A stretch of DNA of 64,000 nucleotides from Phalacrocorax aristotelis (taxonomy: Eukaryota; Chordata; Aves; Suliformes; Phalacrocoracidae): contig NC_134279.1 in assembly GCF_949628215.1 (NCBI RefSeq), forward strand, positions 78,175,330-78,239,329, in the 5' to 3' direction. A program made the position numbers and the translations under genes. Below, piece after piece: positions 1 through 12,420 of this stretch. The notes under the pieces are model-generated. The model had not been told where the DNA came from and ran no database searches. It was given only the letters and a program-made list of their open reading frames with translations. Each line of letters starts with the position of its first letter. Positions within the stretch are counted from its first letter, which is position 1.

Positions 1-456
1 TGGGAGGGCAGGGTTTAACCCCTGCCTGCTGGAGCAGTTTCCAAGCCATGTGTCTCAACTTTTCTTTTTGTTTTTGAAAGGCTGCACACTTCCTGTAGAG
101 GTCCTGATGTATTCTGGGAGATAAAAAGGGAAGGAGAACTTGAGATATGTCTGTTTTCATCGGGTTGCAGCTCCCCTTTGTCCTTTATTGCCTCTTTATT
201 AACGCCCCAGGCCTGCAGAAGAAAGCTGTCCCACAGGGTAACATGATGATGAAGTACTGGGAGGCCCAGGTTTCTCTCTTAGCCCTAGTAGGTTTTGGTT
301 TTATTTTAAGAGGATAAAACCTCTTTAAAAAATATTATGTATTTTCCTCTTTGAAATTTTGGAGGGTAGCCTGCTTCCAAGGGGAAGGTGGGGAGCTCTG
401 TGGGTTAAGGCAGAAAGCACTGGCTGGTGAGCCATCCCCACCGTGGGCTTCTGCAG
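1..456. other. Left edge, no supported gene
   Basis: I see no supported exon here. The sequence is mixed, with a T-rich stretch near 60-78 followed by an AG, which could be an acceptor. The reading frames after it are short. It may be an intron or upstream region of the candidate gene that follows. Confidence 0.4.
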
Positions 457-526
457 GCTCCTATTCCTCTGGAGATACCTCATGAGGAGCTCTGGTCATC
501 CTTGATGGGGGAAACCCCAGATACAG
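457..526 (+). CDS. Possible upstream exon of the candidate gene
   Basis: A 70-base open segment lies between an acceptor (ttctgcag ending at 456) and a GTAGTT donor at 527. Only one frame is open; it reads APIPLEIPHEELWSSLMG and continues to D-T plus one base. Ending with one extra base, it does not join in phase to the strong acceptor at 1149. It would join in phase to a weaker acceptor ending at 1165, giving G|AC (Asp). I therefore list it only as a possibility. Confidence 0.2.
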
Positions 527-1149
527 GTAGTTCCAGTAGCTCTGCAGCCTCCACCTGCCCTACTGTCAGCATGGCGAAGGAGAAGCCACCTTGGGGAGAG
601 CCCTGGGGACCTTGGAGGTTGAGGGACAAACAGAAACCTGTGGACATCCAAAACAACAGTGGACAAACCCCACGAGGATGGTCCTTGCTGGCCCCAGCAG
701 CCTGGTGGAGCTCACAGCAGGAGAGTCTGTGAGCCCCTAGAAAGTAGCAACTGGCTCATGATGGAGCTGTAGTGTGCAGCCCAAGAGGCTGGAGCCAGTA
801 CACCCCCCCAGAGCAGCCATGCCAGCACCACCATTAGCCTTTCCCTGACACAAATCTTGGAGCTCTTCCCTCTCCCACCAGCAAACCGTCTGTGCCGGGG
901 CTCCCTCCCTCCCACTGTCCACCTGGGGCCCAGCAGCGTCCCAAGCCATAAGATGGGCAGAAAAAGGAAGCCGTGATGGTCTGTGCATTTTTAATGAGTT
1001 ATGGAGCTGCTTTGTTGCTGTTGTGTCCCCAGGGGTGCTGATCCCACCAAAGCCCAGGCTTTGCTGTGGACAGGTAGCGTTGCTTGTTGATGCTTTCACA
1101 ACTGGCCTCGCTCACTGCCTCTCCCTTCACATGGGACTTCTTTCTGCAG

Positions 1150-1321
1150 AAGTTGCAGATTGCAGACTCCCAGCTAAAAGCCAAAGAGTTTGCCGCACCC
1201 CAGGAGGAGCGGGCAATGACCTACAGCGACAGCCTTGTCTGGCAGGGGAGAGAAGTTGTCCCAGCACCGAGCGTCAAAGCCAGCAGTCGTGCTGATGATG
1301 CAGGAGGGAGAAAGCCAGAAG
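1150..1321 (+). CDS. Candidate gene, exon A1
   Basis: This exon is 57 codons plus one base. The acceptor is ccttcac...tttctgcag ending at 1149, and the donor GTAGCA starts at 1322. It begins KLQIADSQLKAKEFAAPQEE and includes M-T-Y-S-D-S-L-V-W-Q-G-R-E-V-V. Two further AGs (1158, 1165) lie close downstream and could shift the start. The next intron would be only 66 bp. It is a multiple of three and contains no stop, so A1 and A2 could also be read through as one exon. Confidence 0.45.
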
Positions 1322-4300
1322 GTAGCACTTCCAGCCCTAAAGCCTTGCAGCAGAGAAAGCACTTTACTTCAGTCCTTCCCATTGCAGAAAGCTACCTACC
1401 AAAGTACTACCCCGCCACCGAACTGGCAGCAACCCAGGCAGAGAAATCGGAGAGGCTGCAGGCTCTTGCTGAGCAGGAGAACGAGCTGCCTTATTGCCAG
1501 CGTCTTCCAGCTGCTGCTCAGACTGCTGGAACAGCAGGTAATTCCCCCACGCCGGCGCCGGCCGCTCGCAAAGAGCTGACTGGCCATATGCAGGTACCTG
1601 AGGGGCTGTCTGCCTGGGCCTTTGCCAGCTGAGCTCCCCCTGCCCGTGGTCCACACTGGCTGGACACGCATGGATGGCAGCATCCTGACAAAGCATTGGT
1701 GCCAGGCTGAGCCTGGCAAGGATTAGCAGTGTAGGCACAGCACCCCTTTACCACTCATGCGCAGGTACCAGGCCAGCTCAAAGCACAGATGTAGTGAGCT
1801 GGAGTCTCAGAAACCTCTGCAGGGCCACGCTCGGTGCATGAAGGCCCTCTGCTACCAAGGCATCAGCACTGCAGAGTCTTTAGGGGTTTTATCTTCACGG
1901 CTCCTTTGGGCTGAAGGGGGATGCAGTTAACCCCATGTTGCAGGAGGCAAGCAGAAGTGCAGGGAGGCAAAAGGACTCTGGGGTTGAGCATGAGGGACTT
2001 GGGTGGTTCAAACCAGCAGCCCTTAGGGCCCTTCTGCTAGGGATAGCTGTCTGGCAGCAAAGGGGCTCGTAGCCAGCCTTCAGCTGTGCCATTTAACAGC
2101 TTGTTCACATGGACTAAAATGCTGATGGAAGTCAGGAAAACAAAATTAGTGGTCACCAAACATCACCCAGCCACGCCCAACCTTCCCAAAGTAGCAGAGA
2201 TCTTCCTCTGAGCTCCTGTGTGAGAGAGAAGAGTGCAGCATTGCTCAGCAGTGCTCCAGGACCAAACAGGAGGGCATGAGCAGGAATGTCCTCTCTATTC
2301 CCTGAGCTCACCTCTCCCAGTGTGGGATGTCTGTGGAGCTGATCACCTCAGCTTGCTTCGTGATCAGTGGGTAGAAAAGACACAGCCATCTCCCGTAGCT
2401 TAAATGCCACCTTGAGGATGAGGTGAAGCAAGCCCTGGCAGGTTTTCTCTCTCCCCTCTCACTAGGAAAGTCTGGACAAGCAGCTCGCATGGACGTGTCT
2501 CCATTTGGACAGATGTCCATTTGGACTGTCCGTTTAGACTCTTTTTAACATCTGAGGGCTTCAAGCATCTCCTTGCCAAGCCCATCTGAAGCTGCGTTGT
2601 GTTAAAGACACAGCTACAGTGGGTTTTTCCCTTGCTGCTCTACCCCTGAGTAGCCCAGCAGTGCAGTATTTCCACTGCAAAGTCTTTTGCTTTCATACAC
2701 GAACCTCCTGCAAAGGATCTCAGCTCCTTTTAGCACTCCAGGGCAACAGGGAGACAACACAGCTCCTTCTACTTACCTCACATCACTATAAATCCTTCCC
2801 CTATGGGCTTTATGAACCAAATCAATGCAAAATTGATGCACCTCAGCAAAGCTCTGCTGAAGTGAATGGTCTCCCCTGATTTATGCCAGTGGAGGCTCCA
2901 ACTTGCCATTGTTGTTTGCTTGCTCCCACCCAAGGGTAGGATTTGGGTGAGTAATTGATGTTGCTTCCTGATTAACACGCTCTTTTCTTCTCCCATCTCT
3001 CAGGGATGTTGCTGCGCAGGCAGAAGCTGGCCCCGGACTGGGCAACCTACCAGCAGTTAACCCTGGAGATGTACCGGGCAAGGCAGCACGATGCTCAGCA
3101 AAACAGGAGCATGGTCCTGGGCTCGTCTGTTTTGGTGGAAGGTCGGTGGATGGAGGTTGTGGCAGCTGCCCCATGCGGGTGACTTGTGGCCTTCAGCCTG
3201 GCTTTGGGTGTTTAATTTAACTCAGGAAGAGACCGGGGAAGGTGAAGGGAAGGTGAATGACATAGGAAAGGTCTGCAGAGTCCCCGTAACCGTCTGCCCA
3301 TCACTGGGGAGAAGCAGGGCAGAGAAAAACAATTATCTCCCAGAAGAGGATGCAGTGTTGTAAATAACTTTTCTTTCATCCCAGCTTCCAAATGGGCCAC
3401 CCCATGTAGCGCAGCCCCTCTTGATGTGGCCTCCCTGGAAATAACGCTGCAGCACGCGAACTGCTGCTGCGACCACTGGGGTTGCATTAACAGCCTGGCA
3501 TGGTCATGCACAGGTGAAATACCTGTAACCTCAGCCTCACTGAAAACAACAAAAATTATTTACTAATGACTTATTACAGGAACATGTAATTTTAAAAATA
3601 CACAGAAAATCTGAAACGTCTACAACTGATGGCTGCTCTTCGCACATCCTCCCCACTGTGTTGCAAGAGGTGGCAGCACGTTTCTCCGCAGGCAGAGCTG
3701 CTCAGTCAGAAGGACACACACACACACAATTAACCTACAGATGGGGAGTCTCTGGAGAGCAGGATAGGTGACAGCACCCTTCAAACCAGCTCCTACATGG
3801 ATTTTTGGGGAAGATAGCACAACAGATGTGATGGTCCTCACTTAGGGGTTAAGCGGACCCTGGATCTCTTTCCCTGGTTTAGTCCCTGATTAAATAAAGC
3901 ATTGCTCTGGCATGATGAAAGAGAAAGTCTAGACAGTAGGAGAAAATATACACCAGCTGACAAGTCAATGTTCAGAAGGGAAGAGTATAAGATATCATTT
4001 CCAGATCTGCCTTGCATGACTTCCATCATACATAAAAGGCTATAGAAAACAAGGGCTGAATAATCTCGTCTGAAAGACCTTATCGATACCAGGGAAGCAC
4101 TTCTTGCATTTTCGCTTGGCTAACCCTTTGGTCGTGGTAGCTCCAGCAGGAGCGCTGAAAGCATGAACAGCCAGTGGAGCTCAGGAGAAGGGGGAAGGAG
4201 AAGGGGGAACAGTCAGGCTGTGGGATACAGGAGATAGAGACCCAAAAAAGTCTTTCAATTATTTGGACTCTCTTTCACTAGAGTGCTTTGACCTTGGCTG

Positions 4301-5401
4301 GAGAAGTACCTACAACACAGATTTCCGGCGCTGGCCGGGAGCCCGTGGTGGATACTGCAGAGCAAATAAAAGCCTTTCTCACATTTTCACCGAAGATGAG
4401 CACTTAAACCAGTAAGAAAGAGGAGGGCTGGGGGGAGAGGGCAGCTGGGGGGAGAGGGCAGCTGGTGGGAGTGGGGACAGGGTAAGAGTAGGGCAGGGAG
4501 GTTTTGGAGCTGGTTGGGATTGGAAGGTGTTTCTCAAGCATAGTTCTTCATGTCTGTATTATGCAATGAGCTCAAACAAATTCCCTTGGGGCCAAATCCT
4601 TCCTCAAGGCTTGCTCAGCCTTTTCTTGCAAAGTTTTGCAGTGGGGTTGATAGGAGTGGGGAGACTTCTGGGACAACCTCTGATGCATCGCTGTGGAAAG
4701 AAGATGCCGAGGTCCCTGTGGGGCTGGGGGCGGGAGGCACGTCTCAACATTTCCATGCCTGGGCTTCCCCTGGGAATGGGCTCACTCAAATCAGACAGGG
4801 CAGGAGCTGTTTGCAATGTGACTCACACGCACACTATGAACAAACAGGCATAAACTGCTCCTGAGCTCTCATTTCTCACCGGAAAGACAATTCCTCCCTG
4901 CTGCCTCATCCCCCCCCCACCTCCCCCCAACACACACATATATTTCAGCTCTGCACTGAAGTCTCGATTTTGATCTATGATCCTGGAGTTATGTGTGGGC
5001 TGGAGACCAAGCCTGTGCAATGGTTGACCTAGGTGGGGGACTGGTCCCAATGACAGCCATGTGTGTCGCAGCATCTGTGCTGCTCCTGATGGAGACAGGC
5101 TGTTCCCCCTCTCCCCCATGCCATTGGCATGTGCTTTCATTTGCTCTGTGCTATTTCCCGGCTGGGTGGTCAACCGCTGCGGAAGGGGAGGAAGGTCCCC
5201 TCTCCTGGTGCACAGAGCAGAGGATGGAGGCCCTCTTCTTATTCCCTTTCCCATGTTCTCTGCAGGAACCGCTGGGTATCCGAGTACAAGGACAGCTACA
5301 GCATTTTCTTGTGGAGGCCGAACTGGTCGTTGCAAATCCCCACTGCGGGGCTGCGCTCTGGGCTGCGCTTTGGGAAGGGGATTGCGATGGGCACAGCCTA
5401 G
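1150..5401 (+). CDS. Candidate multi-exon protein-coding gene, unidentified, 3' part
   Basis: I do not recognise this gene. Five segments, 1150-1321, 1388-1537, 3004-3141, 4282-4411 and 5266-5401, each sit between an AG acceptor and a GT donor. They join with matching phases (1, 1, 1, 2) into 241 residues ending at TAG 5399-5401. By chance most such chains would break frame. The product is rich in Arg, Gln and Trp. It has a short charged, possibly helical part (E-K-S-E-R-L-Q-A-L-A-E-Q-E) and a C-terminal part with repeated aromatic motifs (TYNTDFRRWPGARGG, VSEYKDSYSIFLWRPNW). The S-E-Y-K...F-L-W pattern faintly recalls the SEYxxxFxW repeats of MDM1 and the short aromatic repeats of axonemal microtubule-inner proteins; that is a guess. 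No membrane segment or signal peptide is visible in this part. The start codon is not located and one donor (GTCGGT at 3142) is weak, so a pseudogene is not excluded. Confidence 0.5.
1388..1537 (+). CDS. Candidate gene, exon A2
   Basis: This exon has phase 1 on both sides: two bases, 49 codons, one base. The acceptor is cttcccattgcag and the donor is GTAATT at 1538. It encodes E-S-Y-L-P-K-Y-Y-P-A-T followed by a charged stretch that looks helical. Confidence 0.5.
3004..3141 (+). CDS. Candidate gene, exon B
   Basis: This exon has two bases, 45 codons and one base. The acceptor is a good pyrimidine tract ending ctctcag at 3003, and the donor is the weak GTCGGT. It begins G-M-L-L-R-R-Q-K-L-A-P-D-W-A-T-Y, is rich in Arg and Gln, and has no stop in the chosen frame. 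Confidence 0.5.
4282..4411 (+). CDS. Candidate gene, exon C
   Basis: This exon has two bases, 42 codons and two bases. The acceptor is ctctttcactag and the donor is the strong GTAAGA at 4412. It encodes the Trp/Arg-rich stretch STYNTDFRRWPGARGGYC and ends IFTEDEHLN. The splice to exon D creates a Gln codon (CA|G). Confidence 0.55.
4427..4470. repeat. 17-bp G-rich tandem duplication
   Basis: The unit GCTGGGGGGAGAGGGCA occurs at 4427-4443 and again, exactly, at 4444-4460, followed by a partial third copy (GCTGGTGGGA). It lies 15 bases after the exon C donor, where G-runs commonly act as intronic splice enhancers. That role is an inference. Confidence 0.8.
5266..5401 (+). CDS. Candidate gene, terminal exon D
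   Basis: One base completes Gln, followed by 44 codons and the TAG stop at 5399-5401. The acceptor is ttctctgcag. The exon encodes NRWVSEYKDSYSIFLWRPNW, then a Gly/Arg/Leu-rich tail ending in M-G-T-A. No AATAAA lies close to the stop; the nearest I see is at about 6227, beyond two CR1 fragments. Confidence 0.55.
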
Positions 5402-5594
5402 TGAGTGGTGCTACAGGTACTGTGGTAAGTACAAGGAGTATCCATTTTTCCACTGAGCTGGGAGTAATGGTGGCGTTTCACGAACTGAGGCAGTGGGAAA
5501 ACGTATAAATGGTTATGAGACCTGGTACAAACTATCTCGAGACCAGAGATAAAATGGTAACAGCTTTACTGTGGAATATTCTTCTGAATAACAG

Positions 5595-5690
5595 CATTTG
5601 TCCCTGCTCATTACAGGGGTGTTGGACTAGATATAGCCTTCAAACGTCCCTTCCAACCCAAACCATTCTGTAATTCTACAATTTTCAGGG
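5595..5690 (+). mobile_element. CR1 LINE 3' fragment
   Basis: The stretch contains the typical CR1 3' end: gggtgttggactagat, then cccttccaacccaaacc, then a decayed octamer tail (attctgtaattctacaat). It is in plus orientation, 5'-truncated and old. Confidence 0.8.
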
Positions 5691-5754
5691 CTCCTAGAAA
5701 GTGATTTTCCAACCAGACCTTATTAGGAGAATAATTTTTTTGCCACCAGGGTAG

Positions 5755-5893
5755 TCAAACACTGTCTGGAGACCAGAGAAGTGGGGGAATTGCAGGGAGG
5801 TGTTCACGAGGTGACGAGACAACGTCTGAGCAACCTCGTCGAAGCCGGCCCTGCTGGGACAGGACACCTACATTATTCTATGATTTTCTGATT
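5755..5893 (+). mobile_element. CR1 LINE 3' fragment, diverged
   Basis: The stretch carries the CR1-like phrase gtctgagcaacctcgtcg and ends in attattctatgattttctg, a decayed octamer tail. The middle is diverged and CpG-bearing. It is in plus orientation, next to the previous fragment. Confidence 0.6.
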
Positions 5894-8800
5894 TATTTTA
5901 GGATATGTTACCTACGCTGTTCTGTGATTACAGCTCCTCGGCCCTCCAAGCTGTCTGTGTGATATTGTCCATCACAATATGTGTTCCATCACTCTGGAAG
6001 CCTGGAAAACTCCTCTCTTCCAAACCCATGACTGTATTTATCAAATATCCGTATTTATCAAATACCTGTGAAGTGTTTGGCATGGACATTTTTAAGCACA
6101 TATCATCATTAAAATCTCCCAAGAGCCTGAGCTTTTATCATTGGCAGAAGAAGGCTTTTTTCGGGACAGTGCAGGCTAAAATCTCTCAGGCAGTTTCAAT
6201 TTATATAGTTTAAAGAAAACTTACCAATAAACTTTGTCTCACAGCAAGAAGTGGTGCAGTTAAACAGCATTGCTTGTATTTGTTTACTCTCTGAAGCCTT
6301 GTGCTCTCGCAGGGCGGGAAACACCCGTGTTATCCAGGGCAGCTGAGTGCCAGCCCTGCAGAGCTCCTTCCCCTCCTTTGTATTTAACACCTTTTTCCCG
6401 GGTTTAGCCACCAATTTCAACTAATGCCAGGAGCTGAATTTGCTGTGTCTGATTGGGAGCTTTCTAGGATTTCTGGAAGGAGCAAGGCTGCTCCCAGCCT
6501 GAAGATGGCAATGCAGAGCCGCCGATTCGAGACCTGGGAAGGGCTGATGCCCCCGGGCAGGACCGTGCCCATCGCAGCCTTTCTGCTGAGCCCTGTGCCT
6601 TTAGTGATCTGACTCTGAGTCTTCTGAATTGCTGCCGAAATTCACCTGGGGTAGATGGTGTAGAGAACTCTCTCCCTAGCACCTAATGAGACATCCTTGC
6701 AGTATTCAGCGATAAGAGATTCTTTACAGATACAGCCAAAATATCAAAAGATAATAATAATGACAACAAATAAGTTACTTTACAGTAATATCAAACATAC
6801 TTAGATCTGGTGGTGACAGGGACTATATAGGGACTATATATACACAGCAGCACACTGGTCCCTACCCCAAGGAGTTTATCACCAAAGGGAATCACCTCTC
6901 TTTCTTAAACTCTGCAGGCGTTTCAAACCACCACCACTTACCCATGGCAAATGTTACCATTAACTTGCTGCAGGACCTTAGGAGAGCCCCATGCACAGCT
7001 GTGTTTCCCTGCAGGAGAAGCACTGGGGGAATTATCAAAATGATGTCTGGCAAGGCCAGGCTCCAAGCAGATGATGGAGGGAGGTACAAGGGTCCGGTGT
7101 TTCTGCAAAGCTGCCTCCCTGGGCATGGGACATTACTGAGCACAGCCCATGTGGCATTTGGGAAGCATAAGGTATTTCCACTGTAGCTAAGTATAGCGGA
7201 CTGATGGCTGCAGAATTTGGAGGGCAGAAACAGTGAAACTGCCTTTAACATAAAAACAGGGAAAAATAATACTCGCTTACATCAGAGGCTCCTGAGGAGA
7301 CCCAGACATTTGATTTCCTTAGGGAATGAGACCATGAGAATAAAGATGTTCTTAATGGGACATGCATTTTTGCATCACTTGAGATGAATCCCATGGCCTC
7401 ACTGATAGGCTTCTCCTCTGAAGAACCGTCGTTACCCAGCCTCCCTGTGCTCGAGACAGGCTCCTCAACCTGATTTTGACATGGCTCCGCTGCAACTGTT
7501 TGTTGCACTGACAGGGACTGTGTCTAGACAAATGCTTTGGGCACATATAACGGGTAATTCCAAGTCACCTTCAGTAAGAAAAAGTTATGTTGCTAAATGC
7601 TAATCAAAACAGGCAACCATGGTGGAAACAAACGGCTGAATCAGAATATATGGTTGCGATACACCCTGTCCGGCACACTGCTGAAGCTATTCCATCAGGG
7701 TGATGGATGCTGGATTTGCTAACGTGGTCCTTAGCTGTGTGCCAGGGAGGAGGAAAGAAGCTGCTGATATTGAAGATAAATGCCCTTCCTGGATATTCTG
7801 GCAGCATGCTTATTTAGGCACTTTCCAGCTTTGGCAACCAGGCTTGGAGATGGAGCTTTTGAAACCTGCACTCGCACATTTCAGGCCCCATGCCCAGGAT
7901 CCAGCCTGTTGCACCCCCATCTCCTGCTGTTTCTCTTCCCAGAGTTACATTTATTTTCTTTCAAACCTCTGTTTCTGCAGCCCTCATTGCCCCTTCCCAG
8001 TACTGGTCTGTCTGACATTGGCAGCGATTGCTGTTAATGCTTCCCCCCCACCGCATCCCCAGCTCCCTGCTACGGAAACGGAGCTGGTCCCAGGGCAGTT
8101 CAAGCACACAAAAGGGTGGGCAGCGGTCAGCACAGTGCAAAGTGTGGCTTCAGCGAGCTCTCGCACTGCCCCAGGGAGTCACAACTGTGTTGTAGCGGGA
8201 CATTTGGGCTGCATGCAAATATGTCCAGGTGACAGAAGGGAGCATCCACAGCGACAGCTTCCCTGTCTCCCCAGTGCCCCCAGTGATGCTCCCATTACCT
8301 GGTGGATAGGCCCTCTTCATGTGAGTGATACCGGTGTAAAATCAAAGCGTGCTGGGGTCAAAAAGAGGTGAGAAGCTCTAGGTAATGCTGGCATTACCTC
8401 AAAACCATCTGTTTTCAGTCCTTTTTCTGCACAGCCCTGAATTACCTGCTTGGGCTTATGGCACCGGATAACATCAGCCATGAGCTCAACAGGATTCAAA
8501 AGGGGATGAGATGTTTGTATGAACATCAGGTTTTACACTAGCAACAAAGTCCAAGAAAAAAAAAGTAACAGACAGAGAAACAATCTGGATGTGGGTCAGA
8601 CTGCAGCTGGTGCAGATCACAAGGTATTTTCTGGGACCGTGTTGCCCTGTTATTGCTATGGTTAACCCTGGGCATATTTCTCCAAAGCTTTTGGTGCTGC
8701 CTTGTCTCCGAAACGCAGGAACATCCCTGGATGGAGGCTGCTGTGATCCACCAGCTGTCTGGTGGGAAACTTACTGGAGCCATGAGAAGGACCGTCCACT

Positions 8801-11800
8801 TCAAATCCAAGTGATAGCATCCACAGAGCCGTCAGAAGCGTGTTCCCTCTTAGGACTCACAAGATGCACAACCCAGTGAATGCAAATTTTGCAGGTTTTC
8901 TCCCCAACACACAACTTCAGGGAAAATAGGTTTTTGGGAAGGCTGAAATGATGCTTTTTGTGTGAGTGCCTTGGTGCCATCTCCTGGGTGGAAGGGGAAA
9001 TTCTCATTTTGGAGGTGGAACGTGTGGTCCAAACACCCTTGGATGGGCTGGTTCAGTCATTTAGCAACCGGGTGTGAGTGTGGCATCAAGGTACCACGCT
9101 CTGCCTCGTCCTGCTGAATTGCTAAATGAGTGTCTGTCTTAGGGTACGTAATGGAGACACCTGTTCAGGGCAAAGGATGCTCTGGATTCATCCCTCATCA
9201 CCACCATGAATTTTCAAGCAGCATTTTCTGTCTTTCTTTTGCCTTTTATATTTCCCACCATGGAAGAACAGACTAAATGCTGAACTTAATTTGTGCATCC
9301 TTTATGGGAGAATTAATTCCAAATCGTCAGAGTTTAGTCCAACAATGACTATTTCTTTACTTTGAGGCTTTCTAGGTCTCACCACAAATTATCTCATTGG
9401 ACATTAGAAGTGTAAAACCTCCTTGTTGAGCAGTTTAATGAATTATGCAGTGTTGAAAGACAGCTGAAAATATGTCTGTGGCTGTGCTGGTCCCCACTAG
9501 AGAACATCTACTTCACCAAGGGGTGACTGAAACCTTAAATGTGGTTGCGGCTGTCTGCACCTTGCATGGGAACAGGCAGAAACCCCACTGCGACAGCCTC
9601 ATAAAAGCTTCCTTGGAAGAGCGTGGTTAGGAAGAGCTAGGGGTTTGAGAAAGAACAGGCATGATTTTTCAGAGGTGTTTGTACAAACTTAATTAGGAGC
9701 TGAATTTAGCCCAGCAGAATCAAAACATTGGTATTTGGGATCTCACTGGTATAATGTGACATTTGTAAAAGAAAAGCACCTGCAGGGACACTGTTTGGAC
9801 ACCTGCACTGCTCTGCAAACAGATTTGCTCTCAGAAAGCCACCATTTCCCGGAAGGCTGTAAGGACATCCAAAGGCTGATCCTCAGCCCCATCACCAAGC
9901 AATCAACTTTTCCTCTGGTTTCAAAGAAAATTCTTCCCGTGGCCACCACCCAACCTGACAATTGTGCAATAAGTCATTCAGTATGTGCTTAACGTTAAGC
10001 CTTGTAAGTAGTCCCACTACCCTGTTTGGCAACTAATATAGCCAGACAACTCTGAGCACGTCAATAGCTGCACGGCTTCAGTGGGCCAAACAGCAGAGTT
10101 CCCACGGGTCACCGTGGAGAAGAGTAGCAGGAGACTCCACCAGGGCAGGTCCTCTGGTATCTTCATTGCAAGACGACGAACCATGTGCTTAAAGCTAGTG
10201 TGTGTTCAAGAGTTTTGTTGGAGCAGGTTCGTCGTGTCCCATTTTGTAATATAACGGTCATGGAGAGGGTGGGAAATGCCCTTCAGAGGGCGCTGAAGTA
10301 GCAAGAGTTAACGATGGGAAGCCGGCTGCAGCCCGGTCTCAGTAAGTCCTGCCCATGGCCCAGCCACCAACCTGAGCAGGAAAGATGAACAAAGGGAAAG
10401 AACTTGTTAATTAACCTATTTCACCAAAATATGTTTTTTTGTCAAGTGATGATGATTAAACAAAGCTTTGGGAAAGGTATAGTTTTAATGAAACTTTCTT
10501 GGGCCAGTGATGGAGTTCAAAAGAGATGGAGAGGAAGAGAGAGAAGTGAGAAGGGCTTATTGCGAAGTAACCAACGGCTTGGCAGTCGAGAACAAAAGCA
10601 ACTGTCAGCCCCTCCTTCCAATTTTCCTAAAATGAAGTCTTTTGCTTTCCAAACAGCCTCAGTTGGCCTCATGCCTGTTTCTGTGTGGCAGCTCAGGTTC
10701 TGTTAGTGTTTGGGACCATGTCTGCTGGGCTTAAATGTGGGACACTACCTTCATAGAAATTCATAAGCCCTTAAGTGGCCTTCACTGTCTTTATATGAGC
10801 TTGCTTAAATGACAAGAGGTTCTTTGCTTTGATTAAAAACTACATGAATCATCCAGTATAAAATGAAAGAGAATGTATTACTGAGATGTAATGACTCCTT
10901 TTATGGCGTACTGATCTGCCCGACGCTGCCGCAAGATAAAAATGAGTTTACAGTTATAAATGACTACATGGTGATGGCAAGTCCTCTACATGCAACTTCT
11001 TGGCCTGTGCTCGGCTCAGAGGCAGGTACCAAATGCTGTGCCTTAGTTCTTCCTCTTGGAAGAGAACACGCATGCCTGCTGTTGGGCTGGGCACCGGCAC
11101 CTCTGCACTCTTCATGGTCAGCTTGTATGCTGCTTGCTGGATTCGCTTCCATCCCATATAAGCAGAGGACACATCTCAGGTACTCTGGGCTCGTACGACA
11201 TTTGTAAGATCTAAGCATTGCCATGCTCTGTGGTGCCACCCAGCCAGGCCTATCCTCCTAAGAAGGAGCCAATCCTACATTAAACTAAGCCTATATGAAA
11301 CATTCCCTTTTTCTTTCTTTAACATTGTCAAATTGAAATGTGCTATAATATTTACAAATTCAGTTCTCATCCTTCCATGGCCAGCTGGAGACATACAGCT
11401 GTATGTTACTCAACAGTAAAATGAGATGCCAAAGCAATAGGAAAAAGAAATAGATGTTATTTCTCTATAGGCTGCATATCTGGGGAAAATATTCCCACAG
11501 ATGATACATGGCTCCTGGCTGGGTTGCTGATAATGACCCGATTAATTAAATAGGCCAGCAGGGCAAACAGTCACATCAGAAAGCTCCTGCTCTGATCCAC
11601 ATGTAACAGTCTTCCAGCCTGGCTATACCAACTGCTCATGCTTCCTGTCTCAGTTCACAGTGTGAGATTTCGCTGTATTTACACAAGCAATGTGCATAGA
11701 AATGACATAAATAAATACAAAAAGTGAAAACAAGCACTTAAGTGTTTATTTCAGTGGAGCTGCCGTGAGTGTCATGCAGGAGAGTGGATACAGGCTGAGC

Positions 11801-12420
11801 TTTCCTGTATAATTACCTACACCCTCCTCAATTCAGCTGTGACACCTTCTAGCAAAAAAATAATTTACCTGGAGGGCCAGATAAGCTGCGTTGCACCGCA
11901 AGTGACAGAGTGTCCCAAAATCAGATCACATTTCTCGCTACGGCATGATCACCCGTGTGCATTCCTGCAGGGACAAATGGGCTCGTACCCTGACAGCTGC
12001 ATCCAAAGGCTATTGAATTTCCTGGAAAGATTTACACTTATTTTGAGAGGCTCAGACTTTACAGCACTTGAAAAAAAAAATGGTGAGAGGAGCCCCCCAC
12101 CACAGTTCTTTGCTTGCAGTCCCACAGCTGAAAGCACTCGCCTTCCCCATCGCCGTTCCCTGCCCTGGTGCCTGCAGTGGTTGCAGCTCCCTCCAATAAA
12201 ACCAGTAAAACCAATATTGCTGCTACTAATGCCAGCCTGCGGGTTCTATGCTAACCGTGCCTCACACTAGCTTTGCAAGATGCCAGTGCCGAGTTAGGCT
12301 TGTTTTCATGATCATGCTGCATGGACCTGTGGTGGGCGCCAGGTGTGATGGGGCATAAAAGGTGGGTTAATTACAGAGCCCTTAAAAATAGGGCACTGGC
12401 TCAAAACAGAGCCCTCAAAC

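Noticed and set aside
7700-8371. 223-codon open frame on the plus strand
   Set aside because: It has no splice or start context, no domain and low-complexity stretches. It is within the range expected by chance in 64 kb read in six frames.
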